The notes below the pieces were generated by a model. It had not been told where the DNA came from. It did no database searches and worked only from the letters and a program-made list of their open reading frames with translations. From Bacillota bacterium (lineage in GTDB: Bacteria; Bacillota; Clostridia; DSM-8532), in NCBI GenBank assembly GCA_023411795.1, contig JAEYOK010000002.1, positions 1-64,000 of the forward strand: DNA of 64,000 nucleotides. The letters are read 5' to 3'. Shown piece by piece: positions 10,092 through 18,367 of this stretch. Each line of letters starts with the position of its first letter. Position 1 is the first letter of the stretch. The position numbers and the translations under genes were made by a program.

Positions 10092-10276
10092 TGCGGCGTA
10101 AAAAGCATCGTACTGCTGTGTCAAGCTGCGCCATCTGCGGTGCTCATTTATCTTTATAAACTCCGCTCCTCGAGGCTTGCTTTCCTTGCATTACTTGCTT
10201 TTTACTTTGCATGATCTACGTAGAGCGCATCCATGGGAGGGCGAAGCCACGGGTACAGCTTCGGAGAAGAAGATAA

Positions 10277-10322
10277 CCAAAAGCAAAAAGAGTATCCGAT
10301 TGGATACTCTTTTTGCTTTTGG
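10277..10322 (-). terminator. Terminator of the tRNA-Gly/tRNA-Thr transcript
   Basis: A perfect 21-bp stem: the arm at 10277-10297 (starting CCAAAAGCAAAAAGAGTATC) pairs with the arm at 10302-10322 across a 4-base loop. The CCA end of tRNA-Thr (10320-10322) is the last part of the stem. On the minus strand the stem itself contains the T-runs. Confidence 0.75.
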
Positions 10323-10395
10323 AGCCCTCATCCAGAATCGAACTGGAGACCTCATCCTTACCATGGATGCGCTCTACCTACTGAGCTATGAGGGC
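10320..10395 (-). tRNA. tRNA-Thr (anticodon GGT)
   Basis: 76 nt with encoded CCA. Acceptor GCCCTCA pairs with TGAGGGC. The D arm is TAGCTCAGTAGGTAGAG. The anticodon stem is CATCC/GGATG around loop ATGGTAA, giving anticodon GGT. The T arm is CCAG-TTCGATT-CTGG. It is second in a two-tRNA transcript after tRNA-Gly. Confidence 0.95.
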
Positions 10396-10409
10396 ATTTT
10401 TTGTTTTGC

Positions 10410-10483
10410 TGGAGCGGGTGAAGGGAATCGAACCCTCGCAATCAGCTTGGGAAGCTGATGTTCTGCCATTGAACTACACCCGC
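10410..10483 (-). tRNA. tRNA-Gly (anticodon CCC)
   Basis: 74 nt with encoded CCA. Acceptor GCGGGTG pairs with CACCCGC. Anticodon stem TCAGC/GCTGA encloses TTCCCAA, giving anticodon CCC. The T arm reads GAGGG-TTCGATT-CCCTT. It lies 14 bp upstream of tRNA-Thr on the same strand. Confidence 0.95.
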
Positions 10484-10601
10484 ATGCACTAAAAGTCATG
10501 CAGCAAAAACTATTTTAGCATAAGCTAATAGTGTTGTCCAGACCTGAATAATATTAAATTTGTTCTTTTTTGCTGCATTTTTTTACATACTCGGCATAGT
10601 T

Positions 10602-11042
10602 TTAGTCGTCATAATAGTATTGGGATTCAATTTCGGATTGTTTTTCCTTTATTGCCGTTACGTTTTCCTGTATTGAGAAAACTACCATGAATAATTCAAA
10701 CATCACTCTCAGGACGATCTCCAGAATCAATGTACCCAGAAGACCTACCAGGAAGTTGGCTGCGAAGATGGCCACAAGACCTATTACAAACACTACTATA
10801 GCAAAAGCAATATAAAGTATCTTAGCCAGTCCACTGCTTAGCATAAGCCTGAAATTTAAGACATCATTGAGATATTCGGAAACGCTGTTATAACGCTTTT
10901 CTTTTTTCGGCACAAGGAATAAGAAATAAATCCATATTGCTACAATAACCGCTCCTGTTAGGATGTAAGGCAACGCTCCTCCGATTGCATCGGTCACCTT
11001 ATTAGCCATTGAAAAGAATCCTAATTTTAAAAACCAGTCCAT
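10602..11042 (-). CDS. Hypothetical integral membrane protein
   Basis: 146 residues with about three hydrophobic helices: residues 22-44 (ALPYILTGAVIVAIWIYFLF), 73-100 (AKILYIAFAIVVFVIGLVAI) and 100-125. The C-terminal tail is acidic and Tyr-rich (ESQYYYDD). I recognise no family. The start at 11042 has GGGGGTTAACTA upstream. It lies 15 bp after metH on the same strand and is probably in the same transcript, but nothing in it points to methionine or cobalamin metabolism. Confidence 0.7.
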   Translation of the reverse strand: MDWFLKLGFFSMANKVTDAIGGALPYILTGAVIVAIWIYFLFLVPKKEKRYNSVSEYLNDVLNFRLMLSSGLAKILYIAFAIVVFVIGLVAIFAANFLVGLLGTLILEIVLRVMFELFMVVFSIQENVTAIKEKQSEIESQYYYDD

Positions 11043-11057
11043 TAGTTAACCCCCGTT

Positions 11058-13478
11058 TTAATTCTGATTTATTAAGCTTTGAGCAAGCTTGACAGCCTTA
11101 TATGCATCATTGGTATAGTGGGCTCCAAAGCTTTTGGCAAAATTTTCATCCAAAACCGCGCCCCCAACCATCATATCATATGTTAGCTTTTCCTTACTAA
11201 TAATAGACATTACTTTTGGCATTTGGTTCATTGTTGTAGTCATTAGCGCTGATAGAGCTATGATATTTGCATTATTTACCTTTGCTGCTTCTATTATGCG
11301 GGATGCCTCAACATCCTTACCCAAATCCACCACATTAAAGCCATAATTTTTTAAAAGCATTGCCACGATATTCTTTCCTATATCATGGACATCGCCTTTC
11401 ACTGTGGCTATAACAATTGTACCCCGATTCTCAGTAATATTTCCACTATCTTTTTCAAGTTCCGGTGAAATAACTGCCATTGCCTTTTCCATTGCCTCGG
11501 CGCCTCTTATTAATTGCGGGAGAAAATACTTCTTATTCTCATACAGTTCCCCCACCTTTTGAATTGCAGGGATCAGCTCATCATCTATGATCAGCTTAGG
11601 CGGATGACCGTTTATTATAGCCTGACGGGCAAGCTCCCCGGCTGATGCCCCATCCCCATTTATTATAGCCTCATACAGAGTTTTAGAAGCTTTCTCAGCC
11701 TCCTTAACCATTTTTCCGGCAGAGTCTCCTGTATCAGAGTACCTGCCAATGTAGGCGATAGCATTTTTATCCCTTCCTGAAAGCGCATCCGATGCTTTGA
11801 CACTGTGCATCATTTGCATGTTATTAGGATTTAGAATAGCGGTTGTTAAGCCGTTGGCCACAGCCATAGACAGAAAAGCCGAATTAATCTGCTCCCTCGA
11901 CGGAAGTCCGAAGGATACATTGGAAAGCCCGATTGTGGTATTGACCTTGAATCTGCTTTTACACCATGAAATGACCTTCAGTGTTTCAAGAGCGCTTTCG
12001 GCGTTTGAAGCTATGGTCATAACAAGGCCGTCAACCAGAATATCCTCTTTAGAAAATCCTAATTCTTTGGCTTTTTCATATACATTTTTAATTATCTCAA
12101 TACGCTCTTCAGCTGTCTCGGCCACTCCGTTGTCATCCACCGGTAAAAGAACAAACATTGCTCCGTATTTTTTTGCTAATGGCAATATCTTATCTATTTT
12201 AACTTTTTCACCTGAAATTGAGTTTATTATGGCTCTACCGGGATATATCCGCAAAGCTTGCTCCAAAGCTTCAGCATTTGAGGTATCGATTAATATGGGA
12301 GTTGCTACCGCATTGCAAACTGTGTTAACCATATTTACAAGAGTTTGTTTTTCATCTATCCCCGGAACACCTGCGTTGATATCAAGGAGCACAGCTCCTG
12401 CTTCTACCTGCTCTCTGGCCAGGTCTGCCACCAGATCCATATCACATTTACTGAGAGCTTCTTTTAAGGCTTTTTTTCCTGTGGGATTAAGCCTTTCACC
12501 TATTACCATAAAAGGAAGACTTGTATGGATTTCTACTGTTTTACGATTTGAACAGGCAAGGCTATATGGCTTTGTTTTGACCTTAACTGGGCGAAGCGTT
12601 GAGACTGCCTCCGCAACACTTTTTATATATTCGGGAGTCGTTCCGCAGCAGCCTCCAAGAGCGTTTGCCCCGGCTTCCACAAGAGCTTCGGCATATGAGG
12701 CAAAACTTTCAGGGTCCATATCAAAGACTGTTCTTCCGTTCTGAAGCCTTGGTTTTCCGGCATTGGGTTTGGCTATCAGCGGTACCTTTGCATAGGGCTT
12801 CATTTGACTTATAATCTCCACCATATCGGCAGGGCCGCCGGAGCAATTGCATCCTACGGCATCGGCCCCCAGAGCTTGCAAAGTGACTAATGCACTGACA
12901 GGGTCGCTTCCCATTAATGTTCGCTGGCCTTCGTATGTCATGGTTACCATAACAGGCAGATCGGATAATTCTTTAATGGCTATAAGGGCTGCACGAGCCT
13001 CCTGTAAATCCATCATGGTTTCAATGACGAACATATCCACCCCGCCCGCAATAAGCCCTCTAATTTGAGATTTAAAGCATTCTACGGCTTCCTCGAACTC
13101 GATACTGCCAAAGGGTGCCAAAAGGCTACCACAGGAAGAAATATCCCCTGCAATGAAGACCTTTTTATTAATGCTGTTCCCTGTTGCTGATATTCGGGCA
13201 ATTTCAGCAAGCGCTTTATTTAGCTCAAAGGTTTCTTCGGAAAGACCATACTCGGATAGCTTTATTGGATTAGCTCCAAAAGTGGCTGTGTATATAATGT
13301 CCGATCCGGCTTCAACATATCCTTTATGAATATCTCTGACCAGATTTCCATTTTGAGAAGACCATTTCTCTGGGCAGGCTCCTTCGGGCATACCTGCTTT
13401 TTGAAGAAAGGTACCCATTCCACCATCCAGAAGTACAATTCTATTACTAAAAAGCTTTTTAAATTCTTTCCTGGTCAT
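11058..13478 (-). CDS. metH: Cobalamin-dependent methionine synthase, lacking the reactivation domain
   Basis: 806 residues. Three modules in order: homocysteine S-methyltransferase (about 1-300, zinc ligands in VGCNCSGGP and GGCCGTTPEY); pterin-binding methyltetrahydrofolate domain (about 320-590, starting VIGERLNPTGKKA); and cobalamin cap plus B12-binding domain (about 610-806, DVHDIGKNIV with the cobalt-ligating His, SALMTTT, VGGAVL). It transfers a methyl group from methyltetrahydrofolate via cob(I)alamin to homocysteine. E. coli MetH is about 1230 residues; the SAM-binding reactivation domain missing here is encoded by the upstream gene, which overlaps this one by 20 bp. The start at 13478 follows GGAGGATATA. 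I see no cobalamin or SAM riboswitch upstream. Confidence 0.95.
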   Translation of the reverse strand: MTRKEFKKLFSNRIVLLDGGMGTFLQKAGMPEGACPEKWSSQNGNLVRDIHKGYVEAGSDIIYTATFGANPIKLSEYGLSEETFELNKALAEIARISATGNSINKKVFIAGDISSCGSLLAPFGSIEFEEAVECFKSQIRGLIAGGVDMFVIETMMDLQEARAALIAIKELSDLPVMVTMTYEGQRTLMGSDPVSALVTLQALGADAVGCNCSGGPADMVEIISQMKPYAKVPLIAKPNAGKPRLQNGRTVFDMDPESFASYAEALVEAGANALGGCCGTTPEYIKSVAEAVSTLRPVKVKTKPYSLACSNRKTVEIHTSLPFMVIGERLNPTGKKALKEALSKCDMDLVADLAREQVEAGAVLLDINAGVPGIDEKQTLVNMVNTVCNAVATPILIDTSNAEALEQALRIYPGRAIINSISGEKVKIDKILPLAKKYGAMFVLLPVDDNGVAETAEERIEIIKNVYEKAKELGFSKEDILVDGLVMTIASNAESALETLKVISWCKSRFKVNTTIGLSNVSFGLPSREQINSAFLSMAVANGLTTAILNPNNMQMMHSVKASDALSGRDKNAIAYIGRYSDTGDSAGKMVKEAEKASKTLYEAIINGDGASAGELARQAIINGHPPKLIIDDELIPAIQKVGELYENKKYFLPQLIRGAEAMEKAMAVISPELEKDSGNITENRGTIVIATVKGDVHDIGKNIVAMLLKNYGFNVVDLGKDVEASRIIEAAKVNNANIIALSALMTTTMNQMPKVMSIISKEKLTYDMMVGGAVLDENFAKSFGAHYTNDAYKAVKLAQSLINQN

Positions 13479-14103
13479 TATATCCTCCACTTATACCGGC
13501 TATGGCAAGAACCGATTTTTCGGGCAATAATAAGCAAGCCTCATTAAGGGTCATACCAAAGGATTCCCCGTTCATTAAACGGTAGAGCTCCTTTTGCTGT
13601 TCTATGTCAAAATCTCCATACCCGGGGCTGAATCGCATTTTTGTCAAAACCCTTCCTTTGTTTCTCAACATCTGTCCCACGTGAAGCATAACCATGTCCA
13701 ATACCGAGTCGGTTATTTCTGAAGCCGCGGCATCAATTACAACAGCCTCACTCATTTTTCCCTCTGTTTGAAGACGGTTTATGAGCTCCATTATTTTGCT
13801 TCCACCTGTCGCCAGCATGATAAGCGCCTGGTCGCAATCCTTCATCAGCTCTGACAGCTTTACTCCTGATAGAATTGTACCATCTCCTAGGATTACCAGG
13901 GGTGTATCTATTTGGGCTACACCCATTATACGATATGCTCCTGTTAGGCTTAAAGTATTTTCAGCCTTATTAATAAGTTTTTCAACCTCATCATACATTT
14001 CATAGGAAAGCTCGGTACGCTTTTTATCATAGCCCAGCCTTGCATAAATGAGATTCTTATTATATGAGGGCTTTAAGTTTTTCATAACCTTTATATCATA
14101 CAT
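13459..14103 (-). CDS. MetH reactivation-domain protein (split methionine synthase subunit)
   Basis: 214 residues matching the stand-alone 'vitamin B12-dependent methionine synthase activation' family. The diagnostic motif is RFSPGYGDFDIEQQ, near residue 160, which in full-length MetH binds SAM during reductive methylation of oxidised cobalamin. The preceding segment (VVIDAAASEITDSVLD) also fits. It overlaps metH by 20 bp, so the two are probably translationally coupled and act together. Split arrangements of this kind are common in Clostridia. It most likely supplies in trans the function of the fused C-terminal domain. Confidence 0.88.
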   Translation of the reverse strand: MYDIKVMKNLKPSYNKNLIYARLGYDKKRTELSYEMYDEVEKLINKAENTLSLTGAYRIMGVAQIDTPLVILGDGTILSGVKLSELMKDCDQALIMLATGGSKIMELINRLQTEGKMSEAVVIDAAASEITDSVLDMVMLHVGQMLRNKGRVLTKMRFSPGYGDFDIEQQKELYRLMNGESFGMTLNEACLLLPEKSVLAIAGISGGYNDQERI

Positions 14104-14257
14104 GTTAGCACAGCCTTTGCCGAATTAAGCCATTAATTTTTACATATTCTATCATATTGGGGATTAGAGGACAAATATTAATGTGAGTTTATGAGTGATG
14201 GTACTCTGCTCACGGGTCTTACTTGAGAGGAATGTCCCCATCACTTAGCGAGGAATG

Positions 14258-14370
14258 TTAAGCGGCATGCCTGCGTACGATTTAAAACGAAGCATGGATT
14301 GCGTAGTGAGCGCGACTAGAAACAGGATGTTGGCATGGAGCGCTAAATCGTTGCAGGCTACTGCCGCCAA
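14258..14370. repeat. Large imperfect inverted repeat (REP/MITE-like)
   Basis: Arms at about 14262-14284 (GGCATGCCTGCGTACGATTT inside) and 14344-14367 (TAAATCGTTGCAGGCTACTG inside) pair imperfectly around a 60-base GC-richer interior. Just left of it lies AATGTCCCCATCACT, a string that resembles sequences near REP-type elements. Base composition is clearly higher in GC than the flanks. It lies between the metH operon and the ftsH terminator. It may be a REP/MITE copy or a structured RNA. Confidence 0.45.
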
Positions 14371-14397
14371 TAAATAAAGGCGCCCGTTTGGGCGCCT
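14371..14397 (-). terminator. Terminator after ftsH
   Basis: On the minus strand GGCGCCC-AAAC-GGGCGCC forms a 7-bp GC-only stem (14379-14396), followed by TTTATTTATT. It ends the rpsR-to-ftsH run of genes. Confidence 0.85.
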
Positions 14398-14409
14398 AAT
14401 GCTTGTTTT

Positions 14410-16254
14410 TTATCCTTCTACTGCCGGTGGATTGTAGCCGTTCTTGAAAATATCCTCAAATTCATCGGCTTCCAAACGTTCTTTTTCCAGAAGAGCCTTT
14501 GTGATATCTTCCAGTCTCTGCTTGTTCTCAGTGAGAATCTCTTTCACCTTGGCATATGCTTCATCAATAATCTTCTTGATTTCGATGTCTATCTTGGCTG
14601 ATATCTCCTCGCTGTAGTTGCGGGTATGACCATAGCTCTTACCTAAGAAGACCTCGTCATTTTCATCGCCGAATACCAGATTGGAAAGCTCGTCACTCAT
14701 ACCGTATTTAGTAATCATGTTCCGGGCAATACCATTGGCATGCTTAAGATCGCTTGAAGCACCGGTACTAATTTCACCCAGCATAAGCTCTTCGGCAGCT
14801 CTACCACCTAAGCTGACAATGATTTGCTCAATAAGCTGAGCTTTAGTGGTATACTGGCGATCCTCATCAGGCTTGTATGATGTGAAGCCTCCGGCACGAC
14901 CTGAAGGAATAATGGTCACACGGTCTACCTTTACCGTTGTTGATACAAGACGTACCGCAATTGCGTGACCTGCTTCATGATAGGCAGTAAGCTTCTTTTC
15001 TTTATCGCTGATAACTCTGCTCTTCTTCTCGGGGCCCATCATAACTTTATAATTGGCCTCTTTTATCTCTGACATTGTGATGCTCTTAAGATTTTTACGG
15101 GCTGCAAGAAGGGCCGCTTCATTCAACAGGTTCTCCAGATCAGCTCCGGTAAATCCGGGTGTTGTTTTGGCGATATCCTTCAAATCCACATCATCACTAA
15201 AGGGCTTATTCTTGGAGTGAACCTGTAAGATGGCTTCACGCCCTCTTATGTCAGGATAGCTAACAACTACTTGTCTATCAAAACGTCCGGGTCTCATAAG
15301 AGCGGGATCCAATATATCAGGGCGGTTGGTTGCCGCGAGAATAATTACACCTTCGTTTACTCCAAAACCGTCCATTTCAACAAGTAACTGATTCAATGTT
15401 TGCTCACGTTCATCGTGACCGCCGCCCAGACCTGCGCCTCTATGGCGGCCTACAGCATCGATTTCATCTATGAAAATAATACATGGAGCATTTTTCTTAG
15501 CCTGCTCAAATAAATCACGAACACGGGATGCACCCACACCTACGAACATTTCAACAAAGTCAGAACCACTTATAGAAAAGAAAGGAGTTCCGGCTTCCCC
15601 TGCCACGGCTTTTGCCAGTAAGGTTTTACCCGTACCGGGAGGGCCCACTAAAAGGACACCTTTAGGTATACGAGCTCCAAGCTCCACATACTTTCTGGGC
15701 TCCTTTAAAAATTCAACAATTTCCTCAAGCTCTTCCTTCTCTTCATCGGCACCGGCTACATCGGAAAACCTGACTTTCATCTTCCCGTCGTCATTGGCCA
15801 TACGAGCCTTGCTCTTACCAAATGACATAACACGGTTTCCGCCTCCCTGTGACTGCTGGATGAAGAAAATCCAGAAGAAAACAAAGAGAATGACCATAGC
15901 AAACATGGGCAGCATTTCCAGCCACCACGGCGGGCTTGATTTTTTCGCTATATCATAATTTTGAAGTTTACCTTCATCAAAAGCCTTATCCAGAATCTCC
16001 ATAAAAGACTCTTGCGAAAGAAAACTTATAGTATATCGATAATCCGGAGTGAATGTTCCTGATGGCGATGCCAGAATAATCTCTGCTTCAAGAGTTTTTA
16101 CTGTTACACTCTTTACATTCCCGGCATTAAGCTCTTTTCGGAATTCGGAATATTTCATAACAGTTGGACTACTGATACTTTGAAACATCAATAAAATCAG
16201 GGCCATAATCACTAAGATTATAATATAAAAGCTAAAGCCCCTAACCTTTTTCAA
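14410..16254 (-). CDS. ftsH: ATP-dependent zinc metalloprotease FtsH
   Basis: 614 residues. Two membrane segments (about 6-24 and 108-130) flank an extracytoplasmic domain. Then comes an AAA+ module with Walker A GPPGTGKT, Walker B IIFIDEID and SRH ATNRPDILDPALMRPGRFD, and an M41 protease domain with HEAGH (about residue 430) as zinc site. It degrades misfolded and regulatory membrane proteins. The start codon is TTG at 16254, chosen because GGGAGG sits nine bases upstream and the protein begins like its homologues (KKVRGFSFYII). It follows hpt by 113 bp in the conserved tilS-hpt-ftsH order and is closed by a strong terminator. Confidence 0.97.
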   Translation of the reverse strand: MKKVRGFSFYIIILVIMALILLMFQSISSPTVMKYSEFRKELNAGNVKSVTVKTLEAEIILASPSGTFTPDYRYTISFLSQESFMEILDKAFDEGKLQNYDIAKKSSPPWWLEMLPMFAMVILFVFFWIFFIQQSQGGGNRVMSFGKSKARMANDDGKMKVRFSDVAGADEEKEELEEIVEFLKEPRKYVELGARIPKGVLLVGPPGTGKTLLAKAVAGEAGTPFFSISGSDFVEMFVGVGASRVRDLFEQAKKNAPCIIFIDEIDAVGRHRGAGLGGGHDEREQTLNQLLVEMDGFGVNEGVIILAATNRPDILDPALMRPGRFDRQVVVSYPDIRGREAILQVHSKNKPFSDDVDLKDIAKTTPGFTGADLENLLNEAALLAARKNLKSITMSEIKEANYKVMMGPEKKSRVISDKEKKLTAYHEAGHAIAVRLVSTTVKVDRVTIIPSGRAGGFTSYKPDEDRQYTTKAQLIEQIIVSLGGRAAEELMLGEISTGASSDLKHANGIARNMITKYGMSDELSNLVFGDENDEVFLGKSYGHTRNYSEEISAKIDIEIKKIIDEAYAKVKEILTENKQRLEDITKALLEKERLEADEFEDIFKNGYNPPAVEG

Positions 16255-16367
16255 ATAAATTCAACCTCCCACATGTACCTGTATGTGTTCATAAAGACAA
16301 TTAGTCCATAATAAACTCATATAATGGTAACATACCATATTTAAAAAAACAATAATAATAACCAAAA

Positions 16368-16889
16368 TCATAATTCTTCAATAACACATACATCAGGCAA
16401 ATTGCGGTATTTCTCGGCATAGTCCAGACCATAACCGATTACAAATTTATCGGGTATTATTATTCCCTGATAATCCACTTCCAAAGGTACCTTCCTTCTT
16501 GAAGGCTTATCCAGTATGGTACATACCTTTACACTGGCACAATGCTTTGCCGCAAACAAATCCTTCAGATATGTAAGTGTCAATCCTGTATCAATTAAAT
16601 CCTCGACAATTAATATATGCTTTCCTGTGATATCATAATCAATATCTTTAAGAATTCTTACTACCCCTGAGGATACGGTTGAGTTCCCATAACTGCTTAC
16701 AGAAATAAAATCAAGGCTTACGTCAATATCCAAGGCTCTGCTAAGGTCCGATAAAAACATAAATCCGCCCTTTAAGACACCAACCAGCAATAAATCCTTA
16801 CCTTCATAATCCTTTGATATTCTTTGTGCTAACTCTTCGGTTTTCTTTTGAATTTCTTCTCTTGAAACTAATACACTAATCTTCGGCAT
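16368..16889 (-). CDS. hpt: Hypoxanthine phosphoribosyltransferase
   Basis: 173 residues of the type I PRTase family; salvages hypoxanthine/guanine to IMP/GMP with PRPP. The PRPP-binding motif is ILIVEDLIDTGLTL at about residues 95-108. DLLLVGVLKGGFMF is the PPi loop and PDKFVIGYGLDYAEKYRNLP the C-terminal active-site part. The start at 16889 is preferred over 16919 because GAAGGAG precedes it and the protein then begins MPKISVLVS, as in relatives. It overlaps the 3' end of tilS by 14 bp, so translation is probably coupled. The tilS-hpt-ftsH trio is conserved across Firmicutes. Confidence 0.95.
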   Translation of the reverse strand: MPKISVLVSREEIQKKTEELAQRISKDYEGKDLLLVGVLKGGFMFLSDLSRALDIDVSLDFISVSSYGNSTVSSGVVRILKDIDYDITGKHILIVEDLIDTGLTLTYLKDLFAAKHCASVKVCTILDKPSRRKVPLEVDYQGIIIPDKFVIGYGLDYAEKYRNLPDVCVIEEL

Positions 16890-18339
16890 TTTCTTGTTCT
16901 CCTTCATTTTTAAAGTCACACCACGAAAGCATCCATATATTTTTAGTGTCCTCCCGTGCCCGAAATTCTTCCGATGTTCTCATTCCGACTATCCAGGCAA
17001 CTCTATTACCTGAAGCGATAACCGGAATTGTTTCACGCTGCTGCCTTGGGATTTTTTTATCTATGAAATAATCCTTTAGCTTTTTTTCCCCCACTGTAGA
17101 GCCCTTAACCCCGATTTTTGCAGTATAAGGCCTGATTCGGTCTCCCTGCCTCCGGCTTCGGATTTCTACTCCGCTTTGAAGCTTATCCAAATCAAAGAAT
17201 TGGATAAGGGAATTTTCTTTAATTTTTTCATTATAATTCTTTTCCAGATACTCTTCTTTGCTTAATACGCAACTATCAAGAGCTCCGTTTGCTTCTTTTA
17301 CAACTGTAATTCCTTCTCTTTTTACAGGATAGGAATAAGACCTACTATTGTTTTTACCCCCTTTTGCAAAAATCAATCTGTCATATGATATACTTACCGA
17401 AAAACCTTTAGGTAAGTTAACTGCCTTTCCTGTACGACCATTCTGGCACAAGGTTATTATCTGGTCAACATGTATGGCTTCAATATTCTTTCGACTGTTG
17501 CTTATTCTTTCCCATGCGATTCTGATTATCCTTTTTATAATTGCATTTGGCAGAATTCTTAATCCTGACAGCGATAACTCCAAACTGTCTGAATCCGATA
17601 ATAAAATACCGTCGTAAGCCTTCCGTGCCTCATTCTCCAAAAATTCCCTGTCATCCTCAATCAATTTTGAGAGTCTGATTAACTGGTTTGCAGGATTAAC
17701 TTCAAACAATTCTTCTATTTTTGGAAACAATTCATTTCTTATGCGATTACGGGTATATTCTACCCCTTTATTGCTACTATCAATACAATAAGAAATCTTG
17801 TTATCTTCAAGATATTTTTCTATATCAGCCCTGGAGACATTTAATAGCGGACGAATAATCTCGCCTCTTTTAACAGACATTCCGCATAGGCCATCGATGC
17901 CTGAACCGCGTAATATATTCATCATAACGGTCTCAGCTTGATCCTCCCTGTTGTGGGCCACAGCGATACAATCTCCGCCTATCATTTTTAGAACATTTGA
18001 AAAAACTTTATATCTGGCAATCCTGCCCGCTTCTTCATCAGAAATCCCAAGCTTTGCACTGAGCTTCTTTATGTTCACAAAATATATCTTTATGGGAATG
18101 AGCCAATCCCGACACAGCTTCTCCACATGTTTCTGATCGTTGTCGGCTTCGGCTCCTCTAAGGCCATGATTAATATGAACAACTAAAAGCTCAATTTTCA
18201 GCTCGTTTTTAAGCTCTGAAAGAACCTTTAAAAGACAAACGGAATCTGCTCCCCCCGACACACCGACAATAACCTTAGCACCGGGCTTAAGCAGATTCTG
18301 ATTTTTGATTTCGTTCCTTATTTGCTCTAAAAAATCCAT
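16876..18339 (-). CDS. tilS: tRNA(Ile)-lysidine synthetase
   Basis: 487 residues. The N-terminal PP-loop ATPase has VIVGVSGGADSVCLLK (about residues 22-37), followed by the conserved HINHGLRGAEADND and VAHNREDQAETVMMNILRGSG. TilS substrate-binding domains occupy the C-terminal half. The enzyme converts C34 of the CAU anticodon of tRNA-Ile2 to lysidine with ATP, an essential step for reading AUA. The start at 18339 has GAGG just upstream. It lies 28 bp after dnaB and overlaps hpt. Confidence 0.95.
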   Translation of the reverse strand: MDFLEQIRNEIKNQNLLKPGAKVIVGVSGGADSVCLLKVLSELKNELKIELLVVHINHGLRGAEADNDQKHVEKLCRDWLIPIKIYFVNIKKLSAKLGISDEEAGRIARYKVFSNVLKMIGGDCIAVAHNREDQAETVMMNILRGSGIDGLCGMSVKRGEIIRPLLNVSRADIEKYLEDNKISYCIDSSNKGVEYTRNRIRNELFPKIEELFEVNPANQLIRLSKLIEDDREFLENEARKAYDGILLSDSDSLELSLSGLRILPNAIIKRIIRIAWERISNSRKNIEAIHVDQIITLCQNGRTGKAVNLPKGFSVSISYDRLIFAKGGKNNSRSYSYPVKREGITVVKEANGALDSCVLSKEEYLEKNYNEKIKENSLIQFFDLDKLQSGVEIRSRRQGDRIRPYTAKIGVKGSTVGEKKLKDYFIDKKIPRQQRETIPVIASGNRVAWIVGMRTSEEFRAREDTKNIWMLSWCDFKNEGEQENAED

Positions 18340-18367
18340 ATTCCTCGTACCAATTATACTTTATGTA

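Noticed and set aside
10177..10458. 93-codon ORF across the tRNA genes
   Set aside because: Reads through two tRNA genes and their terminator on the opposite strand.
11797..12744. 315-codon plus-strand ORF
   Set aside because: It lies entirely antisense to metH, whose domain motifs are clear; no ribosome site and no recognisable protein.
14104..14260. Cobalamin or SAM riboswitch ahead of the metH operon
   Set aside because: I looked for the B12-box and S-box conserved strings on the minus strand and found none.
15470..15958. 162-codon plus-strand ORF
   Set aside because: Antisense to the AAA+ domain of ftsH; not a protein-like sequence.
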